Source of the DNA: Hoeflea_A sp965249925
GTDB lineage: Bacteria > Pseudomonadota > Alphaproteobacteria > Rhizobiales > Rhizobiaceae
Direction: 5' to 3'
Assembly: GCA_965249925.1 (NCBI GenBank)
Contig: OZ252260.1
Location: 3,410,001 to 3,474,000, forward strand
DNA length: 64,000 bases
Shown here: piece after piece, positions 43,799 to 52,579 of the stretch
How positions within the stretch are numbered: the first letter of the stretch is position 1
Layout of the letters: the number at the start of each line of letters is the position of its first letter
Notes under the pieces: generated by a model
Told to the model about the DNA's origin: nothing
Databases searched by the model: none
Seen by the model: only the letters and a program-made list of their open reading frames with translations
Translations under genes and position numbers: made by a program

Positions 43799-44185
43799 AT
43801 CAGGTTTCACACGCAAAATTCCAACAGAATCATACACCTTACTGGCAAAGACCAAACACCGGCGCATCCAAGGGCGTTCCCTTGGTCGTTGTCCAGCGGC
43901 GAAATCACTGGCGGCATCCGATCGGCGTACGGTTGGCCCATGATTCTCAAGAGCACGTGCAGGCTCTTGGATTACGATAATCCGTTCATGCCTGGTTCGG
44001 TGCAGATGGAGAGGCAGGTCTCCAAGCCCTGCGGGTGATGAACCGACGATACGGTTCGCTGGCGTGTGCAGGCTCAATGCCTAAACGCGCCATGCGGAAG
44101 GATGCGACAGAAAACCGAAGGTGTTGGAGAGACCCGAGACATAGGCAATTTGTTACCTATGTCTCCGGAACGGACCGGTGTGTGC
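43799..44185. other. non-coding stretch with decayed mobile-element remnants
   Basis: 387 bp without a credible gene. It contains a palindrome GACATAGG/CCTATGTC (about 44138-44163) and the right copy of the islet direct repeat (44155-44175). The organisation resembles the tail of a lost insertion sequence. No family can be named with certainty. Confidence 0.35.
44155..44175 (+). repeat. right direct repeat bounding the accessory islet
   Basis: Matches 39250-39270 at 20 of 21 positions. It lies 10 bp outside the 3' end of tRNA-Thr. Confidence 0.55.
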
Positions 44186-44261
44186 TGGTGCCGCAGAAGG
44201 GACTCGAACCCCCGACCCCATCATTACGAATGACGTGCTCTACCAACTGAGCTACTGCGGC
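44186..44261 (-). tRNA. tRNA-Thr (anticodon CGU), CCA encoded
   Basis: 76-nt cloverleaf on the minus strand. The acceptor GCCGCAG pairs with CTGCGGC, followed by A and CCA. The D-arm is GCTCAGTTGGTAGAGC. The anticodon stem CGTCA/TGATG carries the loop TTCGTAA, giving anticodon CGT. The T-loop is TTCGAGT. It reads threonine codon ACG and sits at the edge of the accessory islet. Confidence 0.93.
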
Positions 44262-44367
44262 GTTCGCCGGAACGGCGTGCTGTGCCTTTACGCACCGCAA
44301 CGCGGCGCTGATACAGCCAATGGATCAACAATTCAAGTCGCAGGCGGCGCCGTCGGTCACCTTTTTG

Positions 44368-44391
44368 GGCGCCGCCGGATCAGGCGGCGCC
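44368..44391. other. perfect inverted repeat across the nitronate monooxygenase stop
   Basis: GGCGCCGCC and GGCGGCGCC separated by six bases that include the TGA stop (minus strand). It can form a strong hairpin, but no T-run follows on the gene's strand, so it is not a canonical intrinsic terminator. Confidence 0.4.
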
Positions 44392-45345
44392 GCAAAGTCG
44401 TGCGCGTGCCTCTTGGTATTCATGCGCCAGCCGGTCGACATAGGCGGCGACCGGCTGTACCTCCTTGATCGCGCCGATGCCCTGGCCGGACCCCCAGATG
44501 TCCTTCCAGGCCTTGGCGCCGGACTTCTTCTGGCCGAAATCCATCTTCGACGGATCGGCAACGGGCAGGTCGTCCGGGTCCATGCCGGCGCGGGCGATGG
44601 ACGGCTTGAGATAGTTGCCATGGATGCCGGTGAAGTAGTTGGAATACACAATATCTGCGGCGTTGCTGTCGACGATCATCGCCTTGTATTCCTCGATTGC
44701 CCGCGCTTCCGGCGTGGCGATAAACGGCGTGCCGATATAGGCGAGATCGGCGCCCATCGCCTCCGTCGCAAGCACCGCCCCGCCGTTGGCGATCGATCCG
44801 GAGAGCAGCAGCGGCCCGTCGAACCACTCGCGGATCTCCTGCACCAGGGCGAACGGCGACAGCGGTCCGGCATGGCCACCGGCCCCGGCGGCCACGGCGA
44901 TCAGCCCGTCGGCACCCTTGCGGATGGCCGAATTGGCGTGGCGGTTGTTGATGATGTCGTGCAACACGATGCCGCCATAGGCATGCACCGCCTCATTGAC
45001 CTCCGGAACCGCGCCAAGCGACGAGATGACGATCGGCACCCGGTATTTTTCGCACATCTGCAGATCGTGTTGCAGCCGCGTATTGGACCGGTGCACGATC
45101 TGGTTCACGGCAAAGGGTGCCGCCGGCCGATCGGGATTTCGGGCATTGTGGTTGGCCAGTTCCTCGGTGATTTCGGCCAGCCATTCGTCGAGCTGCGCTT
45201 CCGGCCGCGCATTGAGCGCCGGAAACGATCCGATGACCCCGGCCTTGCACTGTTCCAGCACAAGCGGCGGATGGGAGATGATGAACAGCGGCGCCGCGAC
45301 GACGGGCAATCTCAGATGATCTTTCAGGACGGACGGAAGGGCCAT
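44380..45345 (-). CDS. nitronate monooxygenase (2-nitropropane dioxygenase family)
   Basis: 321 aa FMN-dependent TIM-barrel flavoprotein. N-terminal LPVVAAPLFIISHPPLV; the FMN/catalytic block GLIAVAAGAGGHAGP with the conserved His; and a later phosphate-binding LLLSGSIANGGAVLATEAMGAD. It oxidises alkyl nitronates to carbonyl compounds and nitrite, though some relatives act as enoyl reductases. It is monocistronic as far as can be seen. The promoter region holds an ACGTTT/AAACGT palindrome. Confidence 0.88.
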   Translation of the reverse strand: MALPSVLKDHLRLPVVAAPLFIISHPPLVLEQCKAGVIGSFPALNARPEAQLDEWLAEITEELANHNARNPDRPAAPFAVNQIVHRSNTRLQHDLQMCEKYRVPIVISSLGAVPEVNEAVHAYGGIVLHDIINNRHANSAIRKGADGLIAVAAGAGGHAGPLSPFALVQEIREWFDGPLLLSGSIANGGAVLATEAMGADLAYIGTPFIATPEARAIEEYKAMIVDSNAADIVYSNYFTGIHGNYLKPSIARAGMDPDDLPVADPSKMDFGQKKSGAKAWKDIWGSGQGIGAIKEVQPVAAYVDRLAHEYQEARARLCGAA

Positions 45346-45366
45346 GGACGGGGAGCCTCAGGATTG

Positions 45367-45385
45367 ACGTTTACGCAAACGTAAG
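45367..45385. promoter_or_regulatory. palindromic operator upstream of nitronate monooxygenase (LiuR/PsrA-like)
   Basis: ACGTTT-ACGC-AAACGT, overlapping TTTACGCAAACGTAAG, 22-40 bp before the start codon. It resembles the TTTACGT..ACGTAAA operators of LiuR-type regulators of acyl-CoA/branched-chain catabolism. The regulator itself is not in the window. Confidence 0.5.
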
Positions 45386-45610
45386 AGCAACTATCAGACC
45401 CGAATGGTTTCGAAAAGTCCGATTGCGACGGTCTTCAACACATTGTCCGGCCGGCGACCTCTGAATCGCCGTATTCAAAGCGTTGAAAGCCTTGGCTAAA
45501 AAGTGCGTCAAGACAACGGGCAACAGACGGGTGACGCTTCAACTCGCCGTCATATTGGTCTATGGGTAAGCCGGCCGGGATCGGTCGACCGGAGTTCGAA
45601 AGGGTATAGT

Positions 45611-47500
45611 GTGAAGGGCGTAGAGGCCGCGATTCGAAAAGCGCTCGAAGGGCCGAAGGGCAAGGATCCGAGAGAGCGGGAGCGGGTCTATGAATCGGTG
45701 CGCAAGGCGCTGGCCGACGGTCTTGCGGCCAAGGGCCTGTCGGATACCGAAAAAGGGGCAAGCCAGTCCCGCGCCCTGGACCGTTTGATCGAATCCATCG
45801 AGAACGAATACTGGGCTGAACCGCCACCGCCGGATCTCGGATTCGCGCTGGACTTTGAAACGCCGGAGCCACCGACCGCCGATCTCACGGATCCGGCACC
45901 ATCCGAGCCAGCCCCGCAGCAGCAGGCGGCACCACGTCAGCAGCCGCGTCGAGCGGCAGCGACCCAGCGGCGTGAACCGGCCAACAGACCAGCCCGGGCG
46001 CCCGTTCGCCGCGACCCTCAGGTCGTGGCCCGCCGGGCCGCACACGCCGGTGCGGTGCCGGTCGCCAGCGAGCCGGCGTTTGAAACGGATCCGACAGAAC
46101 CTGTCGAGTTGCCGCGGCGCCACCGACAACCGCCGCCAGTCGTGCCCGTTCCTGAGGTTGCGTTCGACGACGAGCGAGCCGGAGACGAGTCCGACGCTGG
46201 CGAACCGCCGGCCGTCCAGCCGGTTCACGGGCTGGAGCGGCAGGAACAGGAAGGGCCGGCACTGCACACCGGGCGGGCTCGGCCTGAGCCGGTGCCCGAC
46301 GATCTGCCGTCGACCCCCGATCCTGATCCCGAGTTGCAGTTGGAACCCGAGCAGTTGCAGCTGACGGATTTGGATGACCCGGTGGACGTCCAAGACGACG
46401 AGGCGTTCCCGGCGCCGGCCGATGGCGAGATGCCGCCGCCGCAATCGGATCCGCAGATACAGGTGGATATGCCCGAAGCCCGGCAAATCGAACCGGATGA
46501 GGTGTTTGCGCCAGCGGAACCGGAAACGCACCAGGAACCATCCGCTGCACCGGATCCGGGGGCAGTGGCGGATTTTTCAGAGGAAATCGTAGCGGGTCTA
46601 CAGCAGCTGTCGGCGTCGGAGCGGCGGGAACCGCAATTTGACCCGTTGCCGCCGATCCCACCGCATGCTGATCCGAAGCAGGACCAGCAGCACCGGTCGG
46701 AACCGGCGTTTACGGACGTCGACCCGGATCTGCGCGCCGAACTTCCGACGTCGGATGAACCGGACCAGCGGACACATCTCCCGGGTGCGGAAATGCGCGG
46801 CCGCCAGGCCGGGACCGACGCGCGATCGGCTCATCAGCGTGGACGGCGGTCGCGGGCACCGCGCGAGCCCCGGCGGCGGCCGATCTATTCAATGATCCTG
46901 GTGTTCGCGCTCACCATCGCCTTCGTCGGCATCGGTGCAATCTGGCTGATGATCAGCGGTGCCTTCCAGTCGCCCGAGCAGCGCGACACCAGCGTCCCCA
47001 ATCCGCCGGCGACGGTCAACAGCGAAGATTACGCCGGCCTGCCGGCGCCCGATGGCGCCTTTTCCGGGGACTGGACCGATTTGTTCACCCCGGACGATGT
47101 GTCGTCGGTCTCCGTCGGACCGGCCGCCGAGGCGACCCTGGTCGACACCGGCGGCGGCGTGCTGCGCGTCGTGTCGCGGGACGCTGATGTCGACGGCGAG
47201 GTGCTGTTCGAAATCGGCCCAGGTCTTTTGCAGACCCTGTCCGGCGGCAGGGCGCTGGTGGCGATGACCATGCGCTCCGCAGACGAGACGGCGACCCAGA
47301 TCTATATCGGCTGCCGTCTGGCCGGCGGCGAAGACTGCGGGCGTTACCGCTTCGACGTCAGTTACGAGCCGGGCGACGTGATTTTCAGCCTCGACCTGTC
47401 AGACGGCAGCCCGCAGCCACGCTACCTGGCCATCAATAGCGACATTTCCGGCGCCGGGACCGGCGTCGATATCTACGGCATCCGCATCCGTCCCGAGTAG
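45611..47500 (+). CDS. Pro/Glu-rich protein with single C-proximal membrane helix
   Basis: 629 aa from a GTG start; GAAAGGG seven bases upstream supports it over the longer open frame from 45503. The N-terminal ~75 residues are helical and charged (VEAAIRKALEGPKGKDPRERERVYESV). A long disordered Pro/Glu/Gln/Asp-rich stretch follows (about 75-420). One transmembrane helix (IYSMILVFALTIAFVGIGAIWLMI, about 423-446) leads to a ~170-aa C-terminal domain that is probably periplasmic (LFEIGPGLLQTLSGGRALVA, YIGCRLAGGEDCGRYRFDV). The large cytoplasmic linker suggests a scaffold or envelope-spanning role. No known function recognised. Confidence 0.7.
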   Translation: MKGVEAAIRKALEGPKGKDPRERERVYESVRKALADGLAAKGLSDTEKGASQSRALDRLIESIENEYWAEPPPPDLGFALDFETPEPPTADLTDPAPSEPAPQQQAAPRQQPRRAAATQRREPANRPARAPVRRDPQVVARRAAHAGAVPVASEPAFETDPTEPVELPRRHRQPPPVVPVPEVAFDDERAGDESDAGEPPAVQPVHGLERQEQEGPALHTGRARPEPVPDDLPSTPDPDPELQLEPEQLQLTDLDDPVDVQDDEAFPAPADGEMPPPQSDPQIQVDMPEARQIEPDEVFAPAEPETHQEPSAAPDPGAVADFSEEIVAGLQQLSASERREPQFDPLPPIPPHADPKQDQQHRSEPAFTDVDPDLRAELPTSDEPDQRTHLPGAEMRGRQAGTDARSAHQRGRRSRAPREPRRRPIYSMILVFALTIAFVGIGAIWLMISGAFQSPEQRDTSVPNPPATVNSEDYAGLPAPDGAFSGDWTDLFTPDDVSSVSVGPAAEATLVDTGGGVLRVVSRDADVDGEVLFEIGPGLLQTLSGGRALVAMTMRSADETATQIYIGCRLAGGEDCGRYRFDVSYEPGDVIFSLDLSDGSPQPRYLAINSDISGAGTGVDIYGIRIRPE

Positions 47501-47522
47501 GCCTGTTGCTCTGACGTTGCAG

Positions 47523-48407
47523 TCAGTCGCTTAGGAAACCCGGCCCGAAACCAAGGATTTTGCTGTCGATCTCGCCGATAGCCGCGCCATCCTTGCCGTC
47601 GTAGGGCAGGCCGGTCAACACCTGGCGGATCAGGTTAATCCGGGCACGGCGCTTGTCGTTGGCGCGCACCACCGTCCAGGGTGCGTAGCCGGTGTGGGTG
47701 CGTTCGAACATCAGGTCGCGCTTGCGGGTATAGTCGTCCCACTTGTCCAGGCTGGCGATGTCCATCGGCGACAGCTTCCAGACCTTCAACGGGTTGTGGC
47801 GGCGATCGTGAAACCGCTTCAACTGCATCTCGCGGCCGATGTTGAGCCAGAATTTAAACAGGTAGATACCAGACCGGACCGGCATGTGCTCGAATTCAGG
47901 CGTTTCGTCGAGGAAATGCTGGTGTTGCTCCGGTGTGCAAAATCCCATCACCGGCTCGACCCCGGCGCGGTTGTACCAGGACCGATCGAACAGCACCAAT
48001 TCACCGGTGGTCGGGAAATGATCGACATAGCGCTGATAGTACCACTGGCCGCGCTCCCGATCTGTTGGTTTGGGCAACGCTACGAGGCGCGCCGACCGCG
48101 GGTTCATGTAGGCGCGTGTCGCGCCGATACAGCCGCCCTTGCCGGCCGCGTCGCGCCCCTCATAGACGATGATCACCCGTTTGCCACTGGCCTGCAGCCA
48201 GTATTGCACTTTGACCAGCTCGACCTGCAAGGCGTGCAGTTGCTCCTCGTATTCGTCGCGATCGAGTTTCTTTTTGTAGGGATAACCTTCGGAAACGAAG
48301 GCCTTGTCGCCGATCCAATTTGGCAGTTTCGGATCGTCGATGTCGAACCGCCGCCGCTTACCATTGACCGTGATGGTGACGGCTCTTTGCCCTTTGCTGA
48401 CGTGCAT
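47523..48407 (-). CDS. ppk2: polyphosphate kinase 2 (PPK2)
   Basis: 294 aa, the usual class I length. Walker A is VIIVYEGRDAAGKGG, followed by a lid-module Arg region (RGQWYYQRYVDHFP) and Walker B LVLFDRSWYNRAGVE. These enzymes transfer phosphate between polyphosphate and nucleotides. The start at 48407 (MHVSKGQ) has GGGAAG in front. The longer frame to 48539 runs into a dispersed repeat (48421-48451), which argues against it. It lies beside the phosphate regulon, consistent with phosphate storage. Confidence 0.88.
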   Translation of the reverse strand: MHVSKGQRAVTITVNGKRRRFDIDDPKLPNWIGDKAFVSEGYPYKKKLDRDEYEEQLHALQVELVKVQYWLQASGKRVIIVYEGRDAAGKGGCIGATRAYMNPRSARLVALPKPTDRERGQWYYQRYVDHFPTTGELVLFDRSWYNRAGVEPVMGFCTPEQHQHFLDETPEFEHMPVRSGIYLFKFWLNIGREMQLKRFHDRRHNPLKVWKLSPMDIASLDKWDDYTRKRDLMFERTHTGYAPWTVVRANDKRRARINLIRQVLTGLPYDGKDGAAIGEIDSKILGFGPGFLSD

Positions 48408-48420
48408 ATGGTGCTTCCCG

Positions 48421-48451
48421 CAAGTTTGCATTATGGCCGCGACTTGCTCTA
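48421..48451 (-). repeat. solo copy of the TAGAGCAAGT dispersed repeat
   Basis: On the minus strand it reads TAGAGCAAGTCGCGGCCATAATG, diverged from but clearly related to the inverted-repeat arms at 35883 and 36185. Confidence 0.55.
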
Positions 48452-48626
48452 ATACCCTGTGGCGGCCGTAGCAGAGTAGCTGTCCACCGGATTTCCACAA
48501 TCCTCTTTTGGCAGGCTTGCCTTGTTGACGAAAGGTCATGCAACTGTCATCGGCCGGCGCTAATGGCCTGTTCTAATGGGCGTCGGACGCGACCCGCGAC
48601 ACAACGGACGCGAGATGGTCTGAGCG

Positions 48627-49973
48627 ATGTTAAGCAAAACGCCAAAAACCTTTATGGGTCCATTGCGGGAACTTGGACAAAAGACCGCGCAGCGCCTGTA
48701 CGACACGCGCTTCGTGCTGGTGATTGCGGCCGTACTGGCATTGGCGCTGTCGCTGTCAGGCCTGGTGCCGCGGTGGCAGGTTTGGGCGGGTTTTGCCCTT
48801 GTGGTCATCGCGGCGGCGCTGCCGACCCGCTCCCGCTCGGTGCGCAAGCGTGAGCAACTGCTACGCAAGGAGGGCAGAGTACCGCTTGAAAACATCGTCT
48901 GTACAACCTCCGAGGCGTTGGATGACCCGGTTTTCATTCTGTCCCCAGGCGGCAAGCTGAAGTATCAGAACCGTGCGGCGGTCGAGCGGTTCGGGCCGAT
49001 GGCGCCGCAGTCGCATCTGTCGGCGCGGCTGCGTTCGCCGGAGATCCTCGATATGGTCGACCGGGCTATCGCCACCAAGCGTCAATATGCCATCGAATAT
49101 GTCGAGAAGGTTCCTTCCGAACGCTGGTACCGTGTCCGTATCGCGCCGATGAATGAAATCGCCGCGATGCGCGGCGGCAGCGAGCTCTACCTGCTGACGT
49201 TCCGCGACCAGAGCGAGGCGCGGCGGATCGACAAGATGCGGACCGACTTCATCGCCAACGCCAGCCATGAGCTGAGGACGCCGCTCGCCTCACTGTCAGG
49301 GTTCATCGAAACCTTGCAGGGACCGGCGCGGCGCGATCCCAAGGCGCAGGACGAGTTTCTGAATATCATGCAGGAGCAGGCGGGCCGCATGACGCGCTTA
49401 CTGGATGACCTGCTGTCGCTGTCGCGCCTCGAAATGAAAGCGCATGTCGAACCGACCGGTGACGTCGAACTGGAAACGCTGGTGCGGCATGTGTGCGACA
49501 CGTTGCGACCGCTCGCCGACGATTTGGACGTGGAGATCGAAGTGACCGCGCCGGATACTCCGGTGCATGTCTCCGGCGACCGCGACGAACTTATTCAGGT
49601 GTTCGAAAACCTGATCGAGAACGCTTGCAAATACGGCCAAAGCGGCCACCGTGTCGTCGTAACGCTGCATCCGCCGGTCGCCGCCAACGGTGCCGTCGAA
49701 GTCAGCGTGCGGGACTTCGGGCCCGGAATACAGCGTGAGCACGTACCGCGTCTTACCGAGCGGTTTTACCGTATCAATGTGGACGCCAGCCGGTCGAAAA
49801 AGGGTACCGGTCTGGGCCTGGCGATCGTCAAGCATATCCTGACGCGCCACCGCGCGCGACTGATCGTGCATTCGACTCCGGGAGACGGCTCGGAATTCAT
49901 TGTGCGGTTCAGCCGATTTCGTGACATGCGTGTCGCAACAAGTCAGAAAAATACAATAGAATCAATAAATTAA
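48627..49973 (+). CDS. phoR: phosphate regulon sensor histidine kinase PhoR
   Basis: 448 aa. Two N-terminal transmembrane helices (about 28-65), a PAS-like domain (about 90-195), HisKA with FIANASHELRTPLASLSG (phosphoacceptor His214), and HATPase_c with an N-box ENLIENACKYG and a G-box KGTGLGLAIVKHIL. It works with PhoB and the Pst-PhoU complex to sense phosphate limitation. It is the first gene of the phoR-pstSCAB-phoU-phoB array. The Pho boxes begin directly after its stop codon. Confidence 0.93.
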   Translation: MLSKTPKTFMGPLRELGQKTAQRLYDTRFVLVIAAVLALALSLSGLVPRWQVWAGFALVVIAAALPTRSRSVRKREQLLRKEGRVPLENIVCTTSEALDDPVFILSPGGKLKYQNRAAVERFGPMAPQSHLSARLRSPEILDMVDRAIATKRQYAIEYVEKVPSERWYRVRIAPMNEIAAMRGGSELYLLTFRDQSEARRIDKMRTDFIANASHELRTPLASLSGFIETLQGPARRDPKAQDEFLNIMQEQAGRMTRLLDDLLSLSRLEMKAHVEPTGDVELETLVRHVCDTLRPLADDLDVEIEVTAPDTPVHVSGDRDELIQVFENLIENACKYGQSGHRVVVTLHPPVAANGAVEVSVRDFGPGIQREHVPRLTERFYRINVDASRSKKGTGLGLAIVKHILTRHRARLIVHSTPGDGSEFIVRFSRFRDMRVATSQKNTIESIN

Positions 49974-49974
49974 A

Positions 49975-50014
49975 TTGTCACAAAACTGTAATTGAACCGT
50001 CATAAAACGGCATT
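49975..50014 (+). promoter_or_regulatory. tandem Pho boxes (PhoB binding) upstream of pstS
   Basis: Four 7-bp half-sites spaced by exactly 4 bp: TTGTCAC, CTGTAAT, CCGTCAT and CGGCATT, with spacers AAAA, TGAA and AAAA. This is the canonical 11-bp periodicity of PhoB sites and forms two tandem boxes. They lie 93-132 bp before the pstS start. Confidence 0.85.
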
Positions 50015-50106
50015 GGGGCGGCTGATAGGAGTCGAGCGCCGGTAACCCTACGGGCTGTGCCTTCCCTGGCGCATGGAATAGACCGCAGTGACGGGAGAGA
50101 ATTTCA

Positions 50107-51144
50107 ATGAAATCGCTTAAAATTACCGCCGCCATGCTGGTGGCATCGGCTGCATTCGCTGGCACTGCTGTTGCCCGCGATCAGATTAAGATCGTCGGTT
50201 CCTCGACGGTGTTCCCCTATACCCAGGCTGTTTCGGAAGAATATGCCAACAAGACCGGCAATCCAGCTCCGGTTGTCGAATCGACCGGCACCGGCGGTGG
50301 CTTCAAAGTGTTCTGTGGCGGCATCGGACCGGACTATCCGGACATCACCGGTGCGTCGCGCGCCATCAAGGATTCCGAAAAGGGTTTGTGCGCTGAAAAC
50401 GGCGTGAACGATGTCACCGAAGCCCTGATCGGTTTCGACGGCATTTCCATCGCCATCTCGCGCGCCAACGAGGCTGATTTCGACCTGTCCGAAGAGCAGA
50501 TCTTCAAGGCTCTCGCGGCCGAGCTTCCGGACGGCAATGGCGGATTCATGGCCAACCCGAACATGAAGTGGTCGGACATCGATCCGTCCCTGCCGGATAC
50601 CGGCATCACCATCTTCGGCCCGCCGCCGACCTCCGGTACCCGCGATGCCTTCGTCGAACTCGCCATGCATGACGGCTGCAACGCATTGCCGGGCATGGAA
50701 GAACTGGAGGAATCCAACGAAGACCTGTGGGAAGAGAAGTGCTCCCGCATGCGTCAGGACGGTCCGTTCGTTGAGGCCGGCGAGAACGACAACCTGATCG
50801 TCCAGCGTCTCGAAGCCGACCCGAACTCCATGGGTATTTTCGGTTACTCGTTCCTGTTCGAGAATGCCGACAAGCTGAAAGGCGTCAAGATCAACGGTGT
50901 TGGCCCGGACTTCGCCACCATCGCCGACGGCTCCTATCCGGTGTCGCGTCCGCTGTACTTCTACGTCAAGAACCCGCACCGCGAAGTGATCCCGGGCATG
51001 AAGGACTTCATTGTAGAATACATGTCGGAAGATGCGCTGGCGCCGGGCGGCTACCTGGCAGAGCGTGGTCTGACCCCGCTGCAGGATGAACCACGCAAAC
51101 AAACCCAGGACAACGTTCTGGGCTCAGCAAAACTGGCCATGTAA
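50107..51144 (+). CDS. pstS: phosphate ABC transporter substrate-binding protein PstS
   Basis: 345 aa with a signal peptide (MKSLKITAAMLVASAAFAGTAVA). Phosphate-site segments are IKIVGSSTVFPYTQAVSE, STGTGGGFKVFC, SRAIKDSE and GPPPTSGTRDAFVELA. Extended PstS subtype with a four-Cys C..C pattern in the middle. It binds phosphate in the periplasm and passes it to PstCAB. Followed by a strong terminator, which probably lets pstS be expressed above the downstream genes. Confidence 0.95.
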   Translation: MKSLKITAAMLVASAAFAGTAVARDQIKIVGSSTVFPYTQAVSEEYANKTGNPAPVVESTGTGGGFKVFCGGIGPDYPDITGASRAIKDSEKGLCAENGVNDVTEALIGFDGISIAISRANEADFDLSEEQIFKALAAELPDGNGGFMANPNMKWSDIDPSLPDTGITIFGPPPTSGTRDAFVELAMHDGCNALPGMEELEESNEDLWEEKCSRMRQDGPFVEAGENDNLIVQRLEADPNSMGIFGYSFLFENADKLKGVKINGVGPDFATIADGSYPVSRPLYFYVKNPHREVIPGMKDFIVEYMSEDALAPGGYLAERGLTPLQDEPRKQTQDNVLGSAKLAM

Positions 51145-51155
51145 GTCAGATGACT

Positions 51156-51187
51156 AAGCCCCGGCCAATTGGCCGGGGCTTGTTTTT
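51156..51187 (+). terminator. rho-independent terminator/attenuator after pstS
   Basis: Perfect palindrome: AAGCCCCGGCC, AATT centre, GGCCGGGGCTT (51156-51181), then TGTTTTT. It separates pstS from pstC and would let only part of the transcripts continue. Confidence 0.9.
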
Positions 51188-51208
51188 GGGCGGGGATCCG
51201 GGGACGTC

Positions 51209-52579
51209 ATGATTGCCTATTTGTTTCTTTTTTTGGTCGTCGCAGGCATCATCGCCTATTTCATCGGTTCGCGTCGCGCCGTGTCGACTGCCGGTGACGA
51301 TCTGCGGGGCATGCATTCCCGCCCCGTTTATCACGGCCTTAACGCGCTGGTTTACACCGCCGTTCCAGCTATCATTTTTATCCTGCTGTGGCTGCTGTTC
51401 GAGGATGCCATCATCGACATGATGGTTATGGGCGCCTATCCGGGCGCCGACGCCATGACGTCATCGCAAAGAGATTTGCTGCTCAGCGAAATCCGCCAGG
51501 TGGCGGCCGGTAACATTTTCCGTGAACCGACCCCGGAGGTCACAGCCGCGGTGGAAAACTTCCGGTCGCTGCAGTCGACGGCCCAGTTCCTGCTGGCCGC
51601 GGCCGTCGTGGTCATTGCCTTGGCCGGCGCAGCCTTTGCCCTGACGTCGATTTCCAAACGTTTCCTGGCGCGTCACAGTTTCGAGCGATCCATGACGGTT
51701 TTCATGATCTTCGCCTCGACAATCGCTATCCTGACGACCGTTGGCATTGTCGCCTCGTTGCTCTACGAGGCGTACCAGTTTTTCCGCCTGGTTCCGGTGT
51801 CGGAGTTCCTGTTTGGCCTGCGTTGGGAACCACAAATCGCTCTACGGGCAGACCAGGTCGCTGGGCAGGGTGCGTTCGGCGCCATTCCGGTGTTTGTCGG
51901 CACCATGCTGATATCCGCCCTGGCGATGATTGTTGCGGTACCGGTAGGCATTCTGTCGGCAATTTACCTCACCGAATACGCCAGCCCGCGCTTCCGCGCC
52001 TTCGTCAAGCCGATGCTGGAAGTGCTGGCCGGTATCCCGACGGTTGTCTATGGCTTCTTCGCGGTGTTGACGGTTGCACCTGCGATGCGCCAGGCAGGCG
52101 CCGCACTCGGCATCGACGTGGCGCCCAACAGCGCCATTGCCGCCGGCGGCGTGATGGGCATCATGCTGATTCCGTTCATCTCGTCGCTGTCCGACGACGC
52201 CTTCGCCGCCGTGCCGCAGTCGATCCGCGACGGGTCGCTGGCGATGGGGGCCACCCAGGGAGAAACCATCCGCAACGTGCTTCTGCCCGCCGCCTTGCCG
52301 GGTATCGTCGGCGGCGTTTTGCTGGCACTGAGCCGGGCGATCGGTGAAACCATGATCGTGGTGATGGCCGCCGGCCTAATCGCCAAGATGACCCTCAACC
52401 CGCTGGACTCGGTAACGACGGTGACGGTGCAGATCGTGACGCTGCTGATCGGCGACTCGGAGTTTGACAATCCGAAGACACTGGCCGCCTTCGCGCTTGG
52501 CCTGCTGCTGTTCATCATCACCCTGTTTTTGAACCTGATTGCCCTGCGCATCGTGCGCAAATACCGGGAGAAGTACTGA
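51209..52579 (+). CDS. pstC: phosphate ABC transporter permease PstC
   Basis: 456 aa, longer than the E. coli protein because of an N-terminal extension with two extra helices and a periplasmic loop, a variant known in alphaproteobacteria. The permease domain spans about 235-445, with EVLAGIPTVVYGFFAVLTVAP and an EAA-type loop (SIRDGSLAMGATQGETIRNVLLPAALPGIVGGV). GGGGA ribosome site six bases before ATG. The stop overlaps the pstA start by one base (TGATG). Confidence 0.93.
   Translation: MIAYLFLFLVVAGIIAYFIGSRRAVSTAGDDLRGMHSRPVYHGLNALVYTAVPAIIFILLWLLFEDAIIDMMVMGAYPGADAMTSSQRDLLLSEIRQVAAGNIFREPTPEVTAAVENFRSLQSTAQFLLAAAVVVIALAGAAFALTSISKRFLARHSFERSMTVFMIFASTIAILTTVGIVASLLYEAYQFFRLVPVSEFLFGLRWEPQIALRADQVAGQGAFGAIPVFVGTMLISALAMIVAVPVGILSAIYLTEYASPRFRAFVKPMLEVLAGIPTVVYGFFAVLTVAPAMRQAGAALGIDVAPNSAIAAGGVMGIMLIPFISSLSDDAFAAVPQSIRDGSLAMGATQGETIRNVLLPAALPGIVGGVLLALSRAIGETMIVVMAAGLIAKMTLNPLDSVTTVTVQIVTLLIGDSEFDNPKTLAAFALGLLLFIITLFLNLIALRIVRKYREKY

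Noticed and set aside
43565..44077. Extended 170-codon version of the antitoxin
   Set aside because: The N-terminal ~90 codons come from non-coding/mobile remnant sequence; the credible antitoxin starts around 43786-43798.
44035..44250. 71-codon frame with GLEPPTPSLRMTCSTN
   Set aside because: The same tRNA translated in another frame; not coding.
44178..44468. Frame beginning with EGTRTPDPIITNDVLYQLSY
   Set aside because: This is the plus-strand translation of the minus-strand tRNA-Thr gene, a well-known spurious protein, not a gene.
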